Source: Edaphochlamys debaryana
Taxonomy: Eukaryota; Chlorophyta; Chlorophyceae; Chlamydomonadales
Reading direction: 5' to 3'
Length of the DNA: 64,000 bases
Assembly (NCBI GenBank): GCA_016858145.1
Contig: JAEHOE010000017.1
Coordinates: 558,001 to 622,000, forward strand
Shown here: one piece after another, positions 12,801 to 24,773 of the stretch
How positions within the stretch are numbered: the stretch's first letter is position 1
How the letters are laid out: every line of letters begins with the position of its first letter
Program-made: the position numbers and the translations under genes
The notes under the pieces: generated by a model
What the model saw: only the letters and a program-made list of their open reading frames with translations
What the model was told of the DNA's origin: nothing
Databases searched by the model: none

Positions 12801-13166
12801 ACCGACAGCGCAGGGGGCCCCGCCGCCGCCCATCTTACAGTGGGCTGCTCCATCGCCCTCCACCCCGCCTTTGCTGATGCAGCTCCTGGCGAGCTGCTTT
12901 GCCCCCGAGCCCTCGCGGCGTCCCACCTTTGCCCAGGTGGGTCGGCATGGGCGTCGCTGGGAAGAACAGCTCGCTTGCACTCCCGTCCTGCCGGCCGTCC
13001 TGACGTGGACAGCGCAGGCCCTGCTTACATCCCCTTGACCCGGCCCTTCACCCCGCATCCCCTGCCATCCCCCTGATACCCTCCCCATCAGGTCTGCGAG
13101 GTCCTGATCGAGGTACTGCGGTTGGAGCACGGGCGCTGCAGCCAGGGGGCTGCCGAGCCCACCTGA
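3887..13166 (+). CDS. Receptor kinase A: two lectin-like pairs, TM helix, TKL kinase (28 exons, 1,470 aa)
   Basis: Predicted plasma-membrane receptor kinase. Exons: 3887-3965, 4070-4260, 4423-4502, 4596-4743, 4853-5201, 5286-5344, 5436-5533, 5649-5772, 5866-6048, 6241-6447, 6787-7066, 7558-7779, 7911-8392, 8550-9189, 9300-9387, 9575-9633, 9775-9839, 10022-10100, 10238-10305, 10418-10471, 10560-10625, 10781-10858, 11655-11691, 11830-11963, 12201-12328, 12459-12504, 12643-12936, 13092-13166. All phases close. It begins with a signal peptide (MRRRVFFAAAVLLLSLAEAQA). Domain order is as in copy B. The stalk exon is 57 nt longer than in B and Pro-rich. Kinase motifs are GQGASGVVYLG, VAVK, HGDLSSGN, DFG and TAPE. 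Oddities: intron 11 has a GC donor and 78 AGGGC units, and intron 22 is 796 nt and contains a second exon-22 tail. Ligand unknown; lectin assignments rest on motif pattern. Confidence 0.88.
7081..7470. repeat. (AGGGC)78 pentanucleotide microsatellite in receptor A intron 11
   Basis: Seventy-eight perfect AGGGC units counted from the sequence, starting 14 bases after the GC splice donor. Copy B keeps about three to four related units at 18065-18083 and copy C about five at 29634-29660, so the expansion is specific to copy A. The long ALPCP and RAGQG frames across it are artefacts. Confidence 0.98.
10859..11654 (+). repeat. Enlarged intron 22 of receptor A with duplicated exon-22 tail
   Basis: The end of exon 22 and its donor (10818-10880) recur at about 11469-11535, with roughly 600 bases of unrelated sequence between. 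In copies B and C the same intron is 139 nt. The right-hand intron half resembles the B intron better than the left half does. The inserted part (about 11220-11450) is locally AT-rich and resembles 42010-42150, suggesting a dispersed element. The duplicated exon piece has no acceptor and ends in a donor, so it is probably silent. Confidence 0.7.
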
Positions 13167-15101
13167 CGCGGGCCAGAGCCCGAGATCGAACCCGGCCGAG
13201 CCTGAGGTCGCATGAGACCTGAGCCTGCACCGTACATAGAGTTGTGGGGGAGGCCAGTGGGTCACAGCAGGACGCCGGGGCGTAGCGCTCAGGCCCCGGC
13301 AGGCATGATGTGGGCTAGCCTCCTGGAATTTTGTGACACTAGCCGCAGAGTGACCCACCGCAAACAATTGAAACTGTTCAAGCAGAGCCTTGATGTGTAG
13401 CCATTGTCTTCGTAGGCAGGGTAGGCACTCCAATGAGTGCAAGAGACCGTCATTACCGGGCGAGTGTTGACAGATGCCCCCATGCGGGCGGGCCACGGTC
13501 CGTATCGGCTGGAGCGCACACACAGATCAGTTACCTTGCTAGTCGTCTCTGGCCATGCAGGGGTGGGCGCCAGCGTGGTTGGCTTGGCATGCATGTGGGG
13601 CAAAATGCACCCGTGTCCTCCCGTGTCGTGCTTTCAAGAAGCGTGCCCCGGCTGTTGCGTGTCGTGCAGTGCCGGTGTGCTATGCTCTCTCTTTATCTGG
13701 TGGGACCTACCTCCCCATTCTCACTCTGTGCGAAGGGTTTGCATCCAAGCAGTGTATGGCGATGTCACAAGTTAAGTTCCTGTGCAGTAGGGCGGCTTTT
13801 CAAGTCCAAGTTCCTGGAGCACTGGAAGGAGCGCGACGTGGTGAATCGGAGGCTCTGGGCCGGACATTGCTCTGGAGATTTGGCGAGCACCGCCTTGCAC
13901 TCTGCGGTGGCGGCCTGGATTGTGCCAGCACGAGGTCGAGGTGGTAGAAGGGTGCATTAGGGTGCCTCCTGGTCGCAGACCTCGACTGCCCCGTGGAGGG
14001 GCGCGGCACGGAGCGGGGCTCGTGCGTGCCTCCTCGCTGCTCTCGGGGCGCTCTGTTGGGGGGTATGGAGGCTCGGGCCCGGCTTCAGACCGGCATTCCG
14101 CTGCCTGGGGCGGGTTACACCGCTTGCTGGGTGCCGCCTATCTTGTGTCCCTAGGTTTCGGGTAGTTTACTGGGGGCATGGGCCCCTTCTACCCCCCTCG
14201 ACTATTTCCTGACTGACGGCTTCCTGTTCGACTGATTATGCCTGTTAGGCCCTGCTGAGTGGGAGGCTGCTGGCGGATCTGTTGTAGCGCGGTGGTTGGC
14301 GAGTGACATAGGTCGTTTGAGAACGCCCTCTGAGGCGCCTGACGCGGTGAACACTGCCTGGGGTCGTTTGGGCGCTCGGTAGACGCCTGCCGCATGCCGT
14401 GCTCCTGGGCAAGGCTGGATTCCATTGACCTTGTTTGTGCTTCACTGAACACATTCCCCTTTGGCCCACGGCCCGTATGGGGGTTCACGGCTGGTACCAT
14501 GTCCGTGTAAAAACAACAACACACACCTACTGTGCCCCCTGAGCGGGCTTGGTGGGCGGCCCATCGACAGGTACTCGTTACTGCCGGAGTGTCCTGGAGT
14601 GTCAGTAGTGACGCAGGGTGTGTTGGCTCTTGATGTGGGCTAGTCAACAAGGGAGGGCTCCGCATGCAGCGAGGGCGCAGGGGGCAGCTGGCGGGGATAC
14701 AGCAGGGCGGGCCTTAATCCCTGTTGAGGGGGGAGTTGTGGCCATTGTGAAGTGCTGTGGTTGGGGGTCTGGGGGCCCGGGGGGGGGGGCGATGAAGGAC
14801 AACGACCCGAAGCTGACCGCCGCGTCGCTGGCTGGATCAGGTGCAGGAGACCTCGGTTTGGTCACTGGACGAGCTTGCTCGAACACGTGTGTTCTCAGTT
14901 GACCGACAGTCGACCGTTTGACAAAAGGTCATCTTGGGTCGCATTCCGATGTATGATGCATACATCACGATATCACTGTCTGGAGTCAGAAGTCTTCTTA
15001 GCGTGCGTACATGACTTAGGTGCTTGCTATCACCATAGCGAAACTATTCGCTAAGTCGATGCCGCGCCAGCTGATGTGGCGCGTAGTTAACCCGCCTATC
15101 C
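13167..15101. other. Intergenic between receptor kinases A and B
   Basis: No gene supported. About 13260-13560 resembles 23140-23480 downstream of copy B, so the paralogy extends into 3' flanking DNA. A G-run of 12 lies at 14779-14790. The 40 bases before the copy B start are shared with the copy C upstream region. Confidence 0.6.
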
Positions 15102-18100
15102 ATGGTGGCGCCAAGGATGCGTGGGCGTGCCCTTGCGTTGCTGGCCGGCGTGATACTTTCCTCCGCGCTTCACGCAGGAGCCCAGACGCAGCAAAACGAA
15201 GACCGTAAGCTTGAGGTTGCATGGGCTTGTCTTTGTTAGAGTTACTTTCGTGGACGAGTTTGTCGGGTGTAACTTTCAATGGCCGCTCGCAGTCTCCGCC
15301 CCAACGCTCTTCTCGGTCGGTGGCGAACCTTATGCCCTGTACCTGCAATCGCTGCCGTATGACCAAGCGGTGGCGGCATGCGCCTCCTCGGTGCTGCTGC
15401 CGGGGCGTGCCGCCCTGCTCCCGGCGGCCATGCTTTCCCAAGCCATGTCCCGCTTCCGCGCCGAGCAGCCCGCGACTGCGACAGTGAGTCCAAGTTGCCT
15501 TAGGGTTAAGCACGTGCGCAAGTTGTCACCTCTGCTCCCCTCCTCTCCCGCCGCACTAGGCTCTGCTCAAGTCGCTGGCCGAGGCGGCGGCGGCAGGCGG
15601 TGCCGTGCAGGAGCGCTGGGCCCTGTGGCTTTGGGACGAGTGAGTGGACCGGCGGAGGGGTGCTGTGATGGACTAGCTTGATTGGCCTTGAACGGGGCCT
15701 TACCTATGAGCCCTGAGCCTTCGGGCGTGGCCCCCCCCTATCCAGGTACCATCCCTGTGTGGCAGCTCGCTACATGCCTGGGCGGGACACGGCCCTCGGA
15801 GGGGACACATGGGTCGTCATAGACCGGCCCTGCGCTTGGAAGCTTGCCTTCGTGTGCGCACGGGAGCAGACCGTGCTTGCGGCCGGGCGGACGGTGAGGG
15901 ACGGGGGCGGCGTGTGGCCCCTTGGGTACCACCACCGTACCGCCCTTACAAGTCAGTGCTCACACGCGCATTGCGTCCTGCCCCTCGCCCTCAGTCCTCC
16001 TCCGCCTGGCACCAGACCTTTCTGGCGAGTCCTGCCACCTCTGTCCTGCAGCCCAGCCCCTACGCGGCCGGGCCCCAGGACAGCGGTCTGGAGCTGACTA
16101 CGTCTGGCCTGGTGATTGGAGACCCCAACCCCTCGGCCGACGTCACTTTGCCTTTCAATGACGCCAGCCTCTTTTGGAGCCGCGGTCCCGTGGTCTCGGC
16201 CCTTTTCCGGGCGGGTTCCGGCAAGCTGCTGGGGCTGAAGCTGCTGCGAGAGGCAGACGTGGAGGGCGCATGGGCGCAGTACCAGAACCAGTCGAGGGGC
16301 GTACCGGGCGTCTTCGGGTCCGCCAACCCAGGCTTCGACCTTGGTCAGTTGGGCTACCTCCACGCTGTGCGACGGACGTCGCACTTGCCATGGCTGCTGT
16401 AGCCCACTCCGGAACTGTGCCGTACAGGTCCCTCATACGAGCTGTACAACGTGGGTCCGTACAACGATTACGTCATTGCCGTGGAGGTGGGGTGCCCTGC
16501 CTGCCCTGCCCTGGGTTCAGCAGGCAGCAAGAGGTCAAGCTGCAGGCGCTAACGCTATGTCCACGCCCCATGTATACCCACAGGGCTGCTTCCGCGGCTG
16601 GGAGGTCGAGACCCTCGTGCTCGTTACCCGCACGGGCCGTCAGCTGCAGCTGGGCCGCGGGGGCTGCACGCACCGCTTCAGGTAGGTCCGCGCAGGGGCC
16701 AGACTGCTCGCAGTGTCCACCGGACTACCCACGTGCCCCCACCCCTCCCTCCCTTCCCGTCCTCACACTCGCTCCCCCTTGTCCCCAGAGAGGATGCCCC
16801 GCCCGGCGGCTACCTGGCCGGGGTGGAGGGTCGGTCGCTGGACCCCGCGGTCGTGGAGGCGGCGGGGGAGATGCTGGGGCTCGGCCGCACACAGGTGGCC
16901 TGGATACGGCAGGTGAGAGAGCGTCCCCTCGACTTCCAACAAACCAGCTTGCAGCTGTGCACAACACCTCAAGTCGGCCGGCCGGTTCCTCGCTCCTGGC
17001 GCGCAGGTGAAGCTGGTGTGGTCCGCCCCCTCTGGTGCGGGGCCGCCGGCCGTCAGTGTTGTGGAGGCCCCCCGGCCGCGGGAGGCGTACGAGCCCTGCC
17101 CTGAGGGTAGCTTCGCGGGTTGCTTCACGCCCTGCCCCGGGGGGGGCTACCGGAACGAGTCCCGCATCTCGGCGCCAACTGTCAACGACGTGGGTATGGA
17201 GGGCCCGCCTTGGACGACTTGCGGAACCAGTCGTGTAGCGGCTGTGCAAAAAGAGCATGGCTGGGGCTAGCTAGCTCCGCCCTGCTTCCCCTACCCACGG
17301 ATAGATGCAGTTGCCCTCCTTCCTCCGTCTCATTCCCTGTCAACCCTTCCTCCCGTCCCGCAGCATTTCGTTGACAGAGTGCCTGGCTTTACGGCACGCA
17401 TGGCTCCAGGGTGGGCGGGATATTGTTTCCGGTGGGGTCCAAAAGAAATCGCCCATATGTGTCCCTCAAATGCGTGCTGTGGGCGGCCGTTCGGTCAATT
17501 CGACGAATCAAGTCCTTACAACAAGTACGACTACCAGACCTGCAACACCACCCTGGACGCCTGCAAGGTGAGCGCCGTACGCTCGGTTAGTTGGCTTGTC
17601 TACGCCTACGCCCATGTAGTCGTATCGCAGGGGGTTGCGCTGGCTATTCAGAGTGTGCCCTTGTGTCTAGGACCCTGCTGCGCTGTGCATGGTTAGCCAC
17701 GCCCCCGACTTCTACACATCCACTTCATCAATCCCACCCTTCCCTGCATGTGTGTGTATTGCAAGGGGCGATGCTACCTTCTATTTGGCGCTTGCTTCAT
17801 TCCCGAGAGACCGCTCCTCCAGTTCGTGTCCTCGGCTTCCGTCCGCCCCTCCGTCAACACGCCGGCCTCTGCCGTATTCATGGTCAAAACTGATGGCACC
17901 CTGTCGTACAGTGCTGCCGTGTCGTACTGCGCCTCCCTTACTCACCTGGGCCTGACATGGGCCCTGGTCCCCAGCCAGGACGTGCTGGGGTGGGCCGCCA
18001 GCGCAGTCACACGCCCAGGGGCGCATGCAGCCATCAGCAGCGCAGGCAAGGCGAGGGGCTGGGTAGGGCAGGGCAGGGCAGGGTAGTGACCTGACCAGAG

Positions 18101-21100
18101 CTGACCAGAGCTCTCGTGGCCCATTCTGACTTGGAAAGCTCGCCTGATCCGTCCGCAGGGTTCTTCTGGATTGCGCAAGACGCCGCCCCCGGTCCTGCGG
18201 CGGGGCCCTCATGCCCTGTGGCGGCGTACGGCCTGCCGTACGGCCGTGACACACGGGTGCACCAGTTCTCTGTGTACCCCTGCGCGTCCGCCGCCTCGGT
18301 GGTGTGTGGGGCCTCGACCGCTCAGAACATGAGCTCTCCGGAACGCACGACTCGAAACGCTTCCCTTCCCTGGGCCGCTGGTGAGACACGGGGGCTGCGC
18401 GGGTGGGGCGCCTTGGGGTCAACACCTGCACAGATGTGGAAGAGCCTGTCCGCAACGAATCTTGGTTTTTACTGTTCTCTCCTTCCCCTTTCGCCACTGC
18501 CTCAGGATCCCACGGGCTCTCTCTCTCTGACGTCCTGGGGGCAGGTACCTTTGCTCAACGAGCCTGCAATTTCACTCTCGCGGCCCTGCCCCTCACCAGC
18601 TACGGCAACGGATCCATAACTGAGATCCCCGCCCAGTCCGCCATCCAGCACCGCATCTCAGCCATCAGCCTTAGTCATGCCGTACAGGCGTCGAACACGA
18701 CAGATCCCGTGACGGTCCTTACAGCGCTGGCCCTGCGCTGGGAAGGCGAGGGGGCGCCAGAGCCGGCAGTGGCTGGGGACGTGAGCACTGGCGGCTGGGA
18801 GACGCTGGAGTTGGAGGCAGGGGAGACGGTGACCTCCGTCAGTGGGTGTGCCGGCGGCTTCGTGGAGCGTCTGGCTGTCCGCACGAGCCTCGGGCGGGTG
18901 TGGACTCCCGCCTTTCTGGCGTCGTCGCTCTGCAGCGCTCCCTTCAGCCTGGACGCGCCCGCTCGGGGCTACCTGGTTGGCTTCCAGGTATGTGACTGGG
19001 CTATCGGGGCTGCTTGGTACGCGGGCCTGGCTCTCCGGCCTGAAAGAAGGCGGGGGGCGCATGTGAACCAGGACCTCCTCCTTGGGGGGTGGTCAGCCCC
19101 GCCCTCATGCCACCGCACCCTCACATGTGCTCCCCCTCCCCTGCCCCTTTGCAGACCTCGCATGGGCAGTACCTGGAGTGGGGGCGGCTCATCTGGGGCA
19201 CGCCCCAGCAAGCTGCGGAAGCAGGTACCGGTGGGCTCAAGGACTCTCCAGCACAGCTCCAACCTTCGGTTCCTTCAGAGCCCGCGGCCCCACCGCTACC
19301 CGTGGGCTCAGCTAAGCCCGCTCCGAGTAGCTTGGTCGCCGCTGAACAGGCGGCCAGCTCGGGTGACTCGGGTGGAGATGACAATAGCGCCACCATAGCA
19401 GCCGCTGTGGGCGGTTCGGTGGCTGGCGTCGTTGTGATCGCAGCCGCGTTGGCAGTGGTGCTGGTCCGCCGGCGCCGTGCGAACAAGGCGGCCGCGAAGA
19501 GCGTGGAGCCCAATCTGGATTCGGATTCGTTGGAGCATGTCAGAGAATCTGCGGGCACGGGCAGCGGCGGATCAGGCCCGGACGTCGAGTCCAACGCGTG
19601 GAGCAGCTTGGAGCTGGGAGGGCCTGCGGGGCAGGGGCACAGCGACTTGAAGACGGCTTGTGTGGCTGGAAGCACTCCACTAGGCTCCAACCGAACGCTT
19701 GGCCCAGGGGACACGCAGGCCCCAGACCTTGTTACAGGTGGGTGTAGAAGAAAACAACGAAGCGAAGCGCTTGGTTGTGGCGTAGGGCGTGTTCCGCTGA
19801 CTACGCAGACCTGTGGGGGGCTTACCGAGTGTTCGTCACCTTGTTACAGGTGGGTGCGGCGCGCTGAGGCCGGTTGAGATCGGGATGGTTGGTTAGTTGA
19901 CGATCTGAGACTGACCAATCAACGACTGCGCGCCTTCCCATTCCACCTGGCCCCAGGACCCGAGCCTGCCCCCAGCCCTGATCCGTTCCTGTCAACTGCT
20001 TCGCACATCGTAGACGTAGAGAGCAAGCTTGCCTCCTACATCAGGTGAGAAGCGCGGGCTCACTCGGGGCTTGAGCTAGGAGGACTTGGCATGGCCTGAC
20101 CTGACCCATCCCCTGGCCGGGGTGAGGATTGCAATTCCGGTTCTGCTCACGCATAGCAATCACTTCCCAGCATACTCACTTGATTGACCCAGCTGGGGTT
20201 GATATGGCAGTTGTGGCTAGCGGTTGAGGCTAGCTTTGCCTGAGCTAACGCTATTATATACATGAATAATGGTTGAATGGTTCAAGCTGCGGTTGAGGCC
20301 AGGACAGTGGACGGTGCTGTGCTTAAGCTGACGTCTGATACCGAGATCTGCCGTGCTGCAGGGTGTTGCATGAGACGCACGGACAGATGATGGCCGAGGC
20401 TGCGACTGAGGGCGGAGCTGGTAAGGCTGATGACGGGCCGATACGAAGAGGAGAGGGGCTCAGAAGGAAGCACCTGCTAATCGCCTAAATTGATTGAGCC
20501 CCGTGTGTGCCTGTGTGTGAATGGATGTATGTGGCAGGGGGCATGGCCAGCCACGAAAACACCACCAGTCCCGAGCTCGGAACGGCCCTTCGTCAGACTG
20601 AGGTGCGTGGCGGGTCAGCCTGTCAGTCGACGGGACCTGCCCGTACGTCCCAGCTGGCCTGTACGGCATCCCGCCCTAAGCGAGGGTGAATCTCCCCCTC
20701 CGATGCGTCCCCCTTCTGCCCTCCCTTGCCGTGCCCATGCCTCTACTCCCCAGGCTGAGCTGGCCCGTTTCCAGGACCAGGCACGGATCACGTGTGTGAT
20801 CGGCCAGGGCGCCTCAGGGGTGGTGTACCTGGGTGAGCCGGGGGGCAGGGCGGGCTCGCGCACCCCTGCTGCCCCTGGGCCGCCCTGCGGTGCCAAAGTC
20901 AAATTGCACTGTCCCTGCCCGGCTGGTCGCTTGCCTTCCCCCCATCCCCCTTTGCCCTCCAGGCTCCTGGCGCGGGCTGCGTGTTGCGGTCAAGACCCTG
21001 GTGGTGCACGACGCGCTGCTGGGGGCGCAGGTCGGGATGTGTTGGGGAAGAGGGGTCAGAGGGGGTCCTAGCATGTGCCTCGCTGCCTCTGACAATTCAT

Positions 21101-23066
21101 GCCCACCGCTGCTCCTCTTCCCCACGCCCCAGGGCCGCCTCCGGCAGCGGGCCATCCTCGAGGCCGCCATCTCCAAAGCAATGCACGTGAGTCGGGGGGG
21201 GGCCCTGCGTGGGGGTCGTCACAGTTAGCCAACTTGACAACTTAACTCGCCCCCCGCTCCTCTCGCTCCCCGCAGCACCCCAATGTGGTCGCCACGTATG
21301 CGGCCGAGGTGTTGCCTCTCACAGCGCTGGCAGCGGGAAAGGTGCGAGCAGGGCCTCGCAATGAGGCTTCGCTTCCACGGTCGCCCCGCCCCCCGCCTGC
21401 CACTTGTAACCTTTGCCCACGCCCTCGCCTGCTGCAGGCCCCTGCAGCCCCCACCGGGAGTGAGGGTGGTGACGGCGGTGAGCAGTGCGACGTGTTCAAG
21501 CTTTTCATCATCCAGGTGCGGGAAGTATGGGAGGGGCTGGGTGTGGTGGAGTCACAACGGTCTTACTGATGCCTGTTTTCTGGAAGAGTTGGAAAGCACT
21601 AATGGGACAAGCCCGGAGGGAAACTGCCAACGTTGCGTGTGCCCCCGTCCGCAGGAGTTCTGTGACGTGGGATCCCTCCGCAGCTGCATCGGTGCGTTGG
21701 GTCCGGGGCTGGACCCCCTTGGGCCTCTCATGGGCCCCAGCTGGGTCCCCTGCTACAATGCGCGTCCGCCCTTCTGTACCAGGCCCCAACATTGTCACCC
21801 CGACCCCTTACCGCCACCCCCGTCCCCTCGGCAGACGCCACCGCTGTTGGGAGCGTGGCGGGGGGCGGCGCCTCGGCCCTGTGCGCCCTGAGCCTAGCCA
21901 TGGACGTGGCGTGTGGAATGGCACACATCCACTCCCAGAACATTGTGCACGGAGACCTGTCAGCGGGGGTGAGTCGCAGGAGAGCCGCCCGCGGGGGTGG
22001 CTAGGGTGGAGGCCTGCTGTCAGGTACGCGTGCAGTGTTCGCGGTGCGTGGCCGTACGAGGGCAAAGCATCAGCAAGCCATGACGTTGTGCCTTGCCCCT
22101 CGCCCCTCCGGCGCCCACAGAACGTTCTGCTGTCGAGCAACACGGCCTCGGAGGGCGCAATTGGAGGTGCTGAGGGCAGCGCCCTGCACCCCTTGCGGGG
22201 GCTGTGGCGGCCGCCTGTGGTGGCAAAGGTGGCGGACTTTGGGCTCAGGTGGGGCCCGGGCGAGGGCGGATGCGGGACACGTGAACGGAATGGCAAGAAG
22301 CCGGCATGGGCTGCCCTGACCCCTTGCTCCCGCCCGCCTCGCAGCGTGCACATGGGAGACGGTCAGACGCACGCGTCCAACCGCTTCCAGGTGGGAAGGC
22401 GGGAACTGAAGCTAACGAGTAGTATGTTCAGCTGGGAAACTTGTGACGCCCATGCATGCGCACTGGGGGGCTTGTAGAGCACATGGCTACACATTGACCC
22501 CTCCCCCTCCCCCGTGCCCCCTCCCCCAGGGCACTCCGCTGTACACGGCCCCGGAGGTCCTGCTTCGCGGCCACCTGTCCCCGGCCGCCGATGTATGGTC
22601 GTACGGAGTGCTGCTGCTGGAGCTGTGCCACGGGGAGGGCATCGCACGGGTCCGGGCGAGGGTGGGGCCAGGAGCCGGCCCCGCGACACCGACAGCGCAG
22701 GGGGCCCCGCCGCCGCCCATCCTGCAGTGGGCTGCTCCATCACCCTCCACCCCGCCACTGCTGATGCAGCTCCTGGCGAGCTGCTTTGCCCCCGAGCCCT
22801 CGCGGCGTCCCACCTTTGCCCAGGTGGGTCGGCATGGGCGTGGCTGGGAAGAGCAGCTCGCTTGCACTCCCGTCCTGCCGGCCGTCCTGACGTGGACAGC
22901 GCAGGCCCTGATTGCTGCTTACGTCCTCTTGACCCGGCCCTTAACCCCGCATCCCCTGCCATCCCCCTGATACCCTCCCCATCAGGTCTGCGAGGTCCTG
23001 ATCGAGGTACTGCGCTTGGAGCACGGGCGCTGCAGCCAGGGGGCTGCCGAGCCCGGTCGAGCCTGA
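15102..23066 (+). CDS. Receptor kinase B: two lectin-like pairs, TM helix, TKL kinase (28 exons, 1,460 aa)
   Basis: Best reference copy. Exons: 15102-15204, 15293-15483, 15560-15639, 15746-15893, 15995-16343, 16428-16486, 16584-16681, 16789-16912, 17007-17189, 17364-17567, 17766-18045, 18159-18380, 18506-18987, 19155-19737, 19957-20044, 20362-20420, 20538-20602, 20754-20832, 20963-21030, 21133-21186, 21276-21341, 21438-21515, 21655-21691, 21835-21968, 22121-22248, 22345-22390, 22530-22823, 22986-23066. Signal peptide 1-29; C-type-lectin-like 35-174; jacalin-like region about 270-384; Cys-rich 400-525; second C-type-lectin-like 514-680; second jacalin-like 681-841; Pro/Ser stalk; TM 922-945 followed by RRRR; juxtamembrane exons; kinase about 1107-1455. 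P-loop GQGASGVVYLG, VAVK lysine, catalytic Asp1274 in HGDLSAGN, DFG and TAPE are present, so catalysis is plausible. Intron 11 is GC-AG (donor 18046). Ligand unknown. Confidence 0.9.
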
Positions 23067-24773
23067 GGGCGCGTGAGGCCTGAGCCGGTGCTGGACACCG
23101 CAGCTCCACTGCAACCCCAGGAATGTGGGGGAGGGTTATAAAGGGACGCCGGGGCTTAGCGCTCTGGCCCCGGCAGGCATGGCGCGGGGTAGCTACCCAG
23201 CCACCTCTTAGCTTTGCGCTCGCAACAAAGGGCTCTGCGGCGACGAGCGCACCTAGTGCCGTTGTGAGTGACACAAGAACTCGCAAGGAGGGCACTCCTA
23301 TGAGTGCAAGAACCTAACCCTTTCGGGCAAGTCTTGAGACTGCCCCATGCGGGCAGGCGGGCCACGGACGGTCCGTATCGGCTGGGGCCGGGGCCGTGGC
23401 GCCCTCGTTCAATGTGGTCTGGCGCAAGGCCCAAATGGTTGAGCAGTCGAAGACTCCATCATCGCATTACTGCCCAACTGAACCTCTCGGATGATGTGGG
23501 GGTGTAGGCCAGCGTGCCTTCCTGGGCATGCTTTGGGTTTGACCTAACGCACCCTTACTTGGGATACAGCCTTCAATAAGCGTGGTTGCCAAGGAGGCGG
23601 GTCGTGCCGGGACATGTCGTGCGAGTGGTGTGCCGTGCCCTCTCAACGTGCTGGAGGGGCCTCCGCAACGCCCTTATTTTATGTCGTATTGATGCGTGGC
23701 GATGTCGCAATTCTATGGTTGGGGCTTCTCTACTCTTCCAAGCAGAACTGTCTTAGTTCGCTTGGCGACCAGTCGAGTGCGTGTTTCGAGGCAGGTTATG
23801 ATGCTGAGCCCCAAGGGGCGACTGAAGCGGAACCCCCCGGCCGCTCGAACCGCCTGGTTCTGTGTGGGACCCTTCTGGTGATGTCTGTACGGCTGCTTTA
23901 CGATGGCCAGCCGAGCGGTATGTGGACTCTCGATGTGCCGTGTGCTGGCCGGTCAAGGAGGGGCAATGGACTAGAGGACAGGGGTTATGATATAGAAGCC
24001 CTAGATAGAGGGCAGGGATGTTGTGACCATGCATGCCCGCAACGCGTAGGTCCAAGACAGGAGCTGAACACCCGGAAGGCCCCAGGCACCTTCAGGTCAT
24101 GTGTGTGCACCCCGGAGGTCCCCTAATGCCTAAAGCCCCAGCTTGCAACCGCCGGTGCACCTAGCAGTGCTCACTGCAAGGCCAGCCGCTTCAGCCTCGA
24201 CCCACAAACTGTGCAAACCTGTTGCACGGGCCCAGCATGCCCAAGCCTAACTAGGGTCAGGAGTGTGCTGGATAACGAAGGCCAGCAACCGAATGCTATT
24301 GCAGTGCCCATTCATGCCCACCATATCATGGGTTTTAAGTGCGAGACCAAGGTACCGTAAACAACTGTTCACCGGAGCGGTTGAATGCCGTACGCGAAGC
24401 CAAGGATACGGGTTACCAAAGGGACAGTCCGTGTAATTTAAGATCTATATCAATCCCTATCAGTATGATATGGTTATGGCAAGCCCCTCCCCGGCGCTTC
24501 TTCTTCCTATGGTCATCCTAATTGTTATATCCCCACACTTGAACCACAATTTTGGGCGCTGGCCCCTCACCACGCACAGTGGCTGACAGAGTCTAAGGCC
24601 CTCCTGTCTCTGCCTGGCCTCGCCTGGGGAAGCACCTAGCCCCTGCCGTAGCCTCGGGCACTCTCAAGGGCCATGCGGATCGCTGCGTGCTGCATCCCCT
24701 TGCGGGTATCCTTACACCCGGCAGCTGGGTGGTACGCTGTGTGAGCCAACCTCCGCCTCTCGAGGCTCAGGTC
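23067..24773. other. Intergenic between convergent receptor copies B and C
   Basis: Non-coding as far as can be seen. 23140-23480 resembles the region after copy A. 24240-24560 is AT-richer than its surroundings. No terminal inverted repeats were found that would explain the inversion of copy C. Confidence 0.5.
24712..24716 (-). terminator. TGTAA polyadenylation signal after receptor copy C
   Basis: TGTAA on the minus strand, 58 bases beyond the copy C stop position. TGTAA is the standard chlorophycean poly(A) signal. No downstream-element evidence is available from the sequence. Confidence 0.4.
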
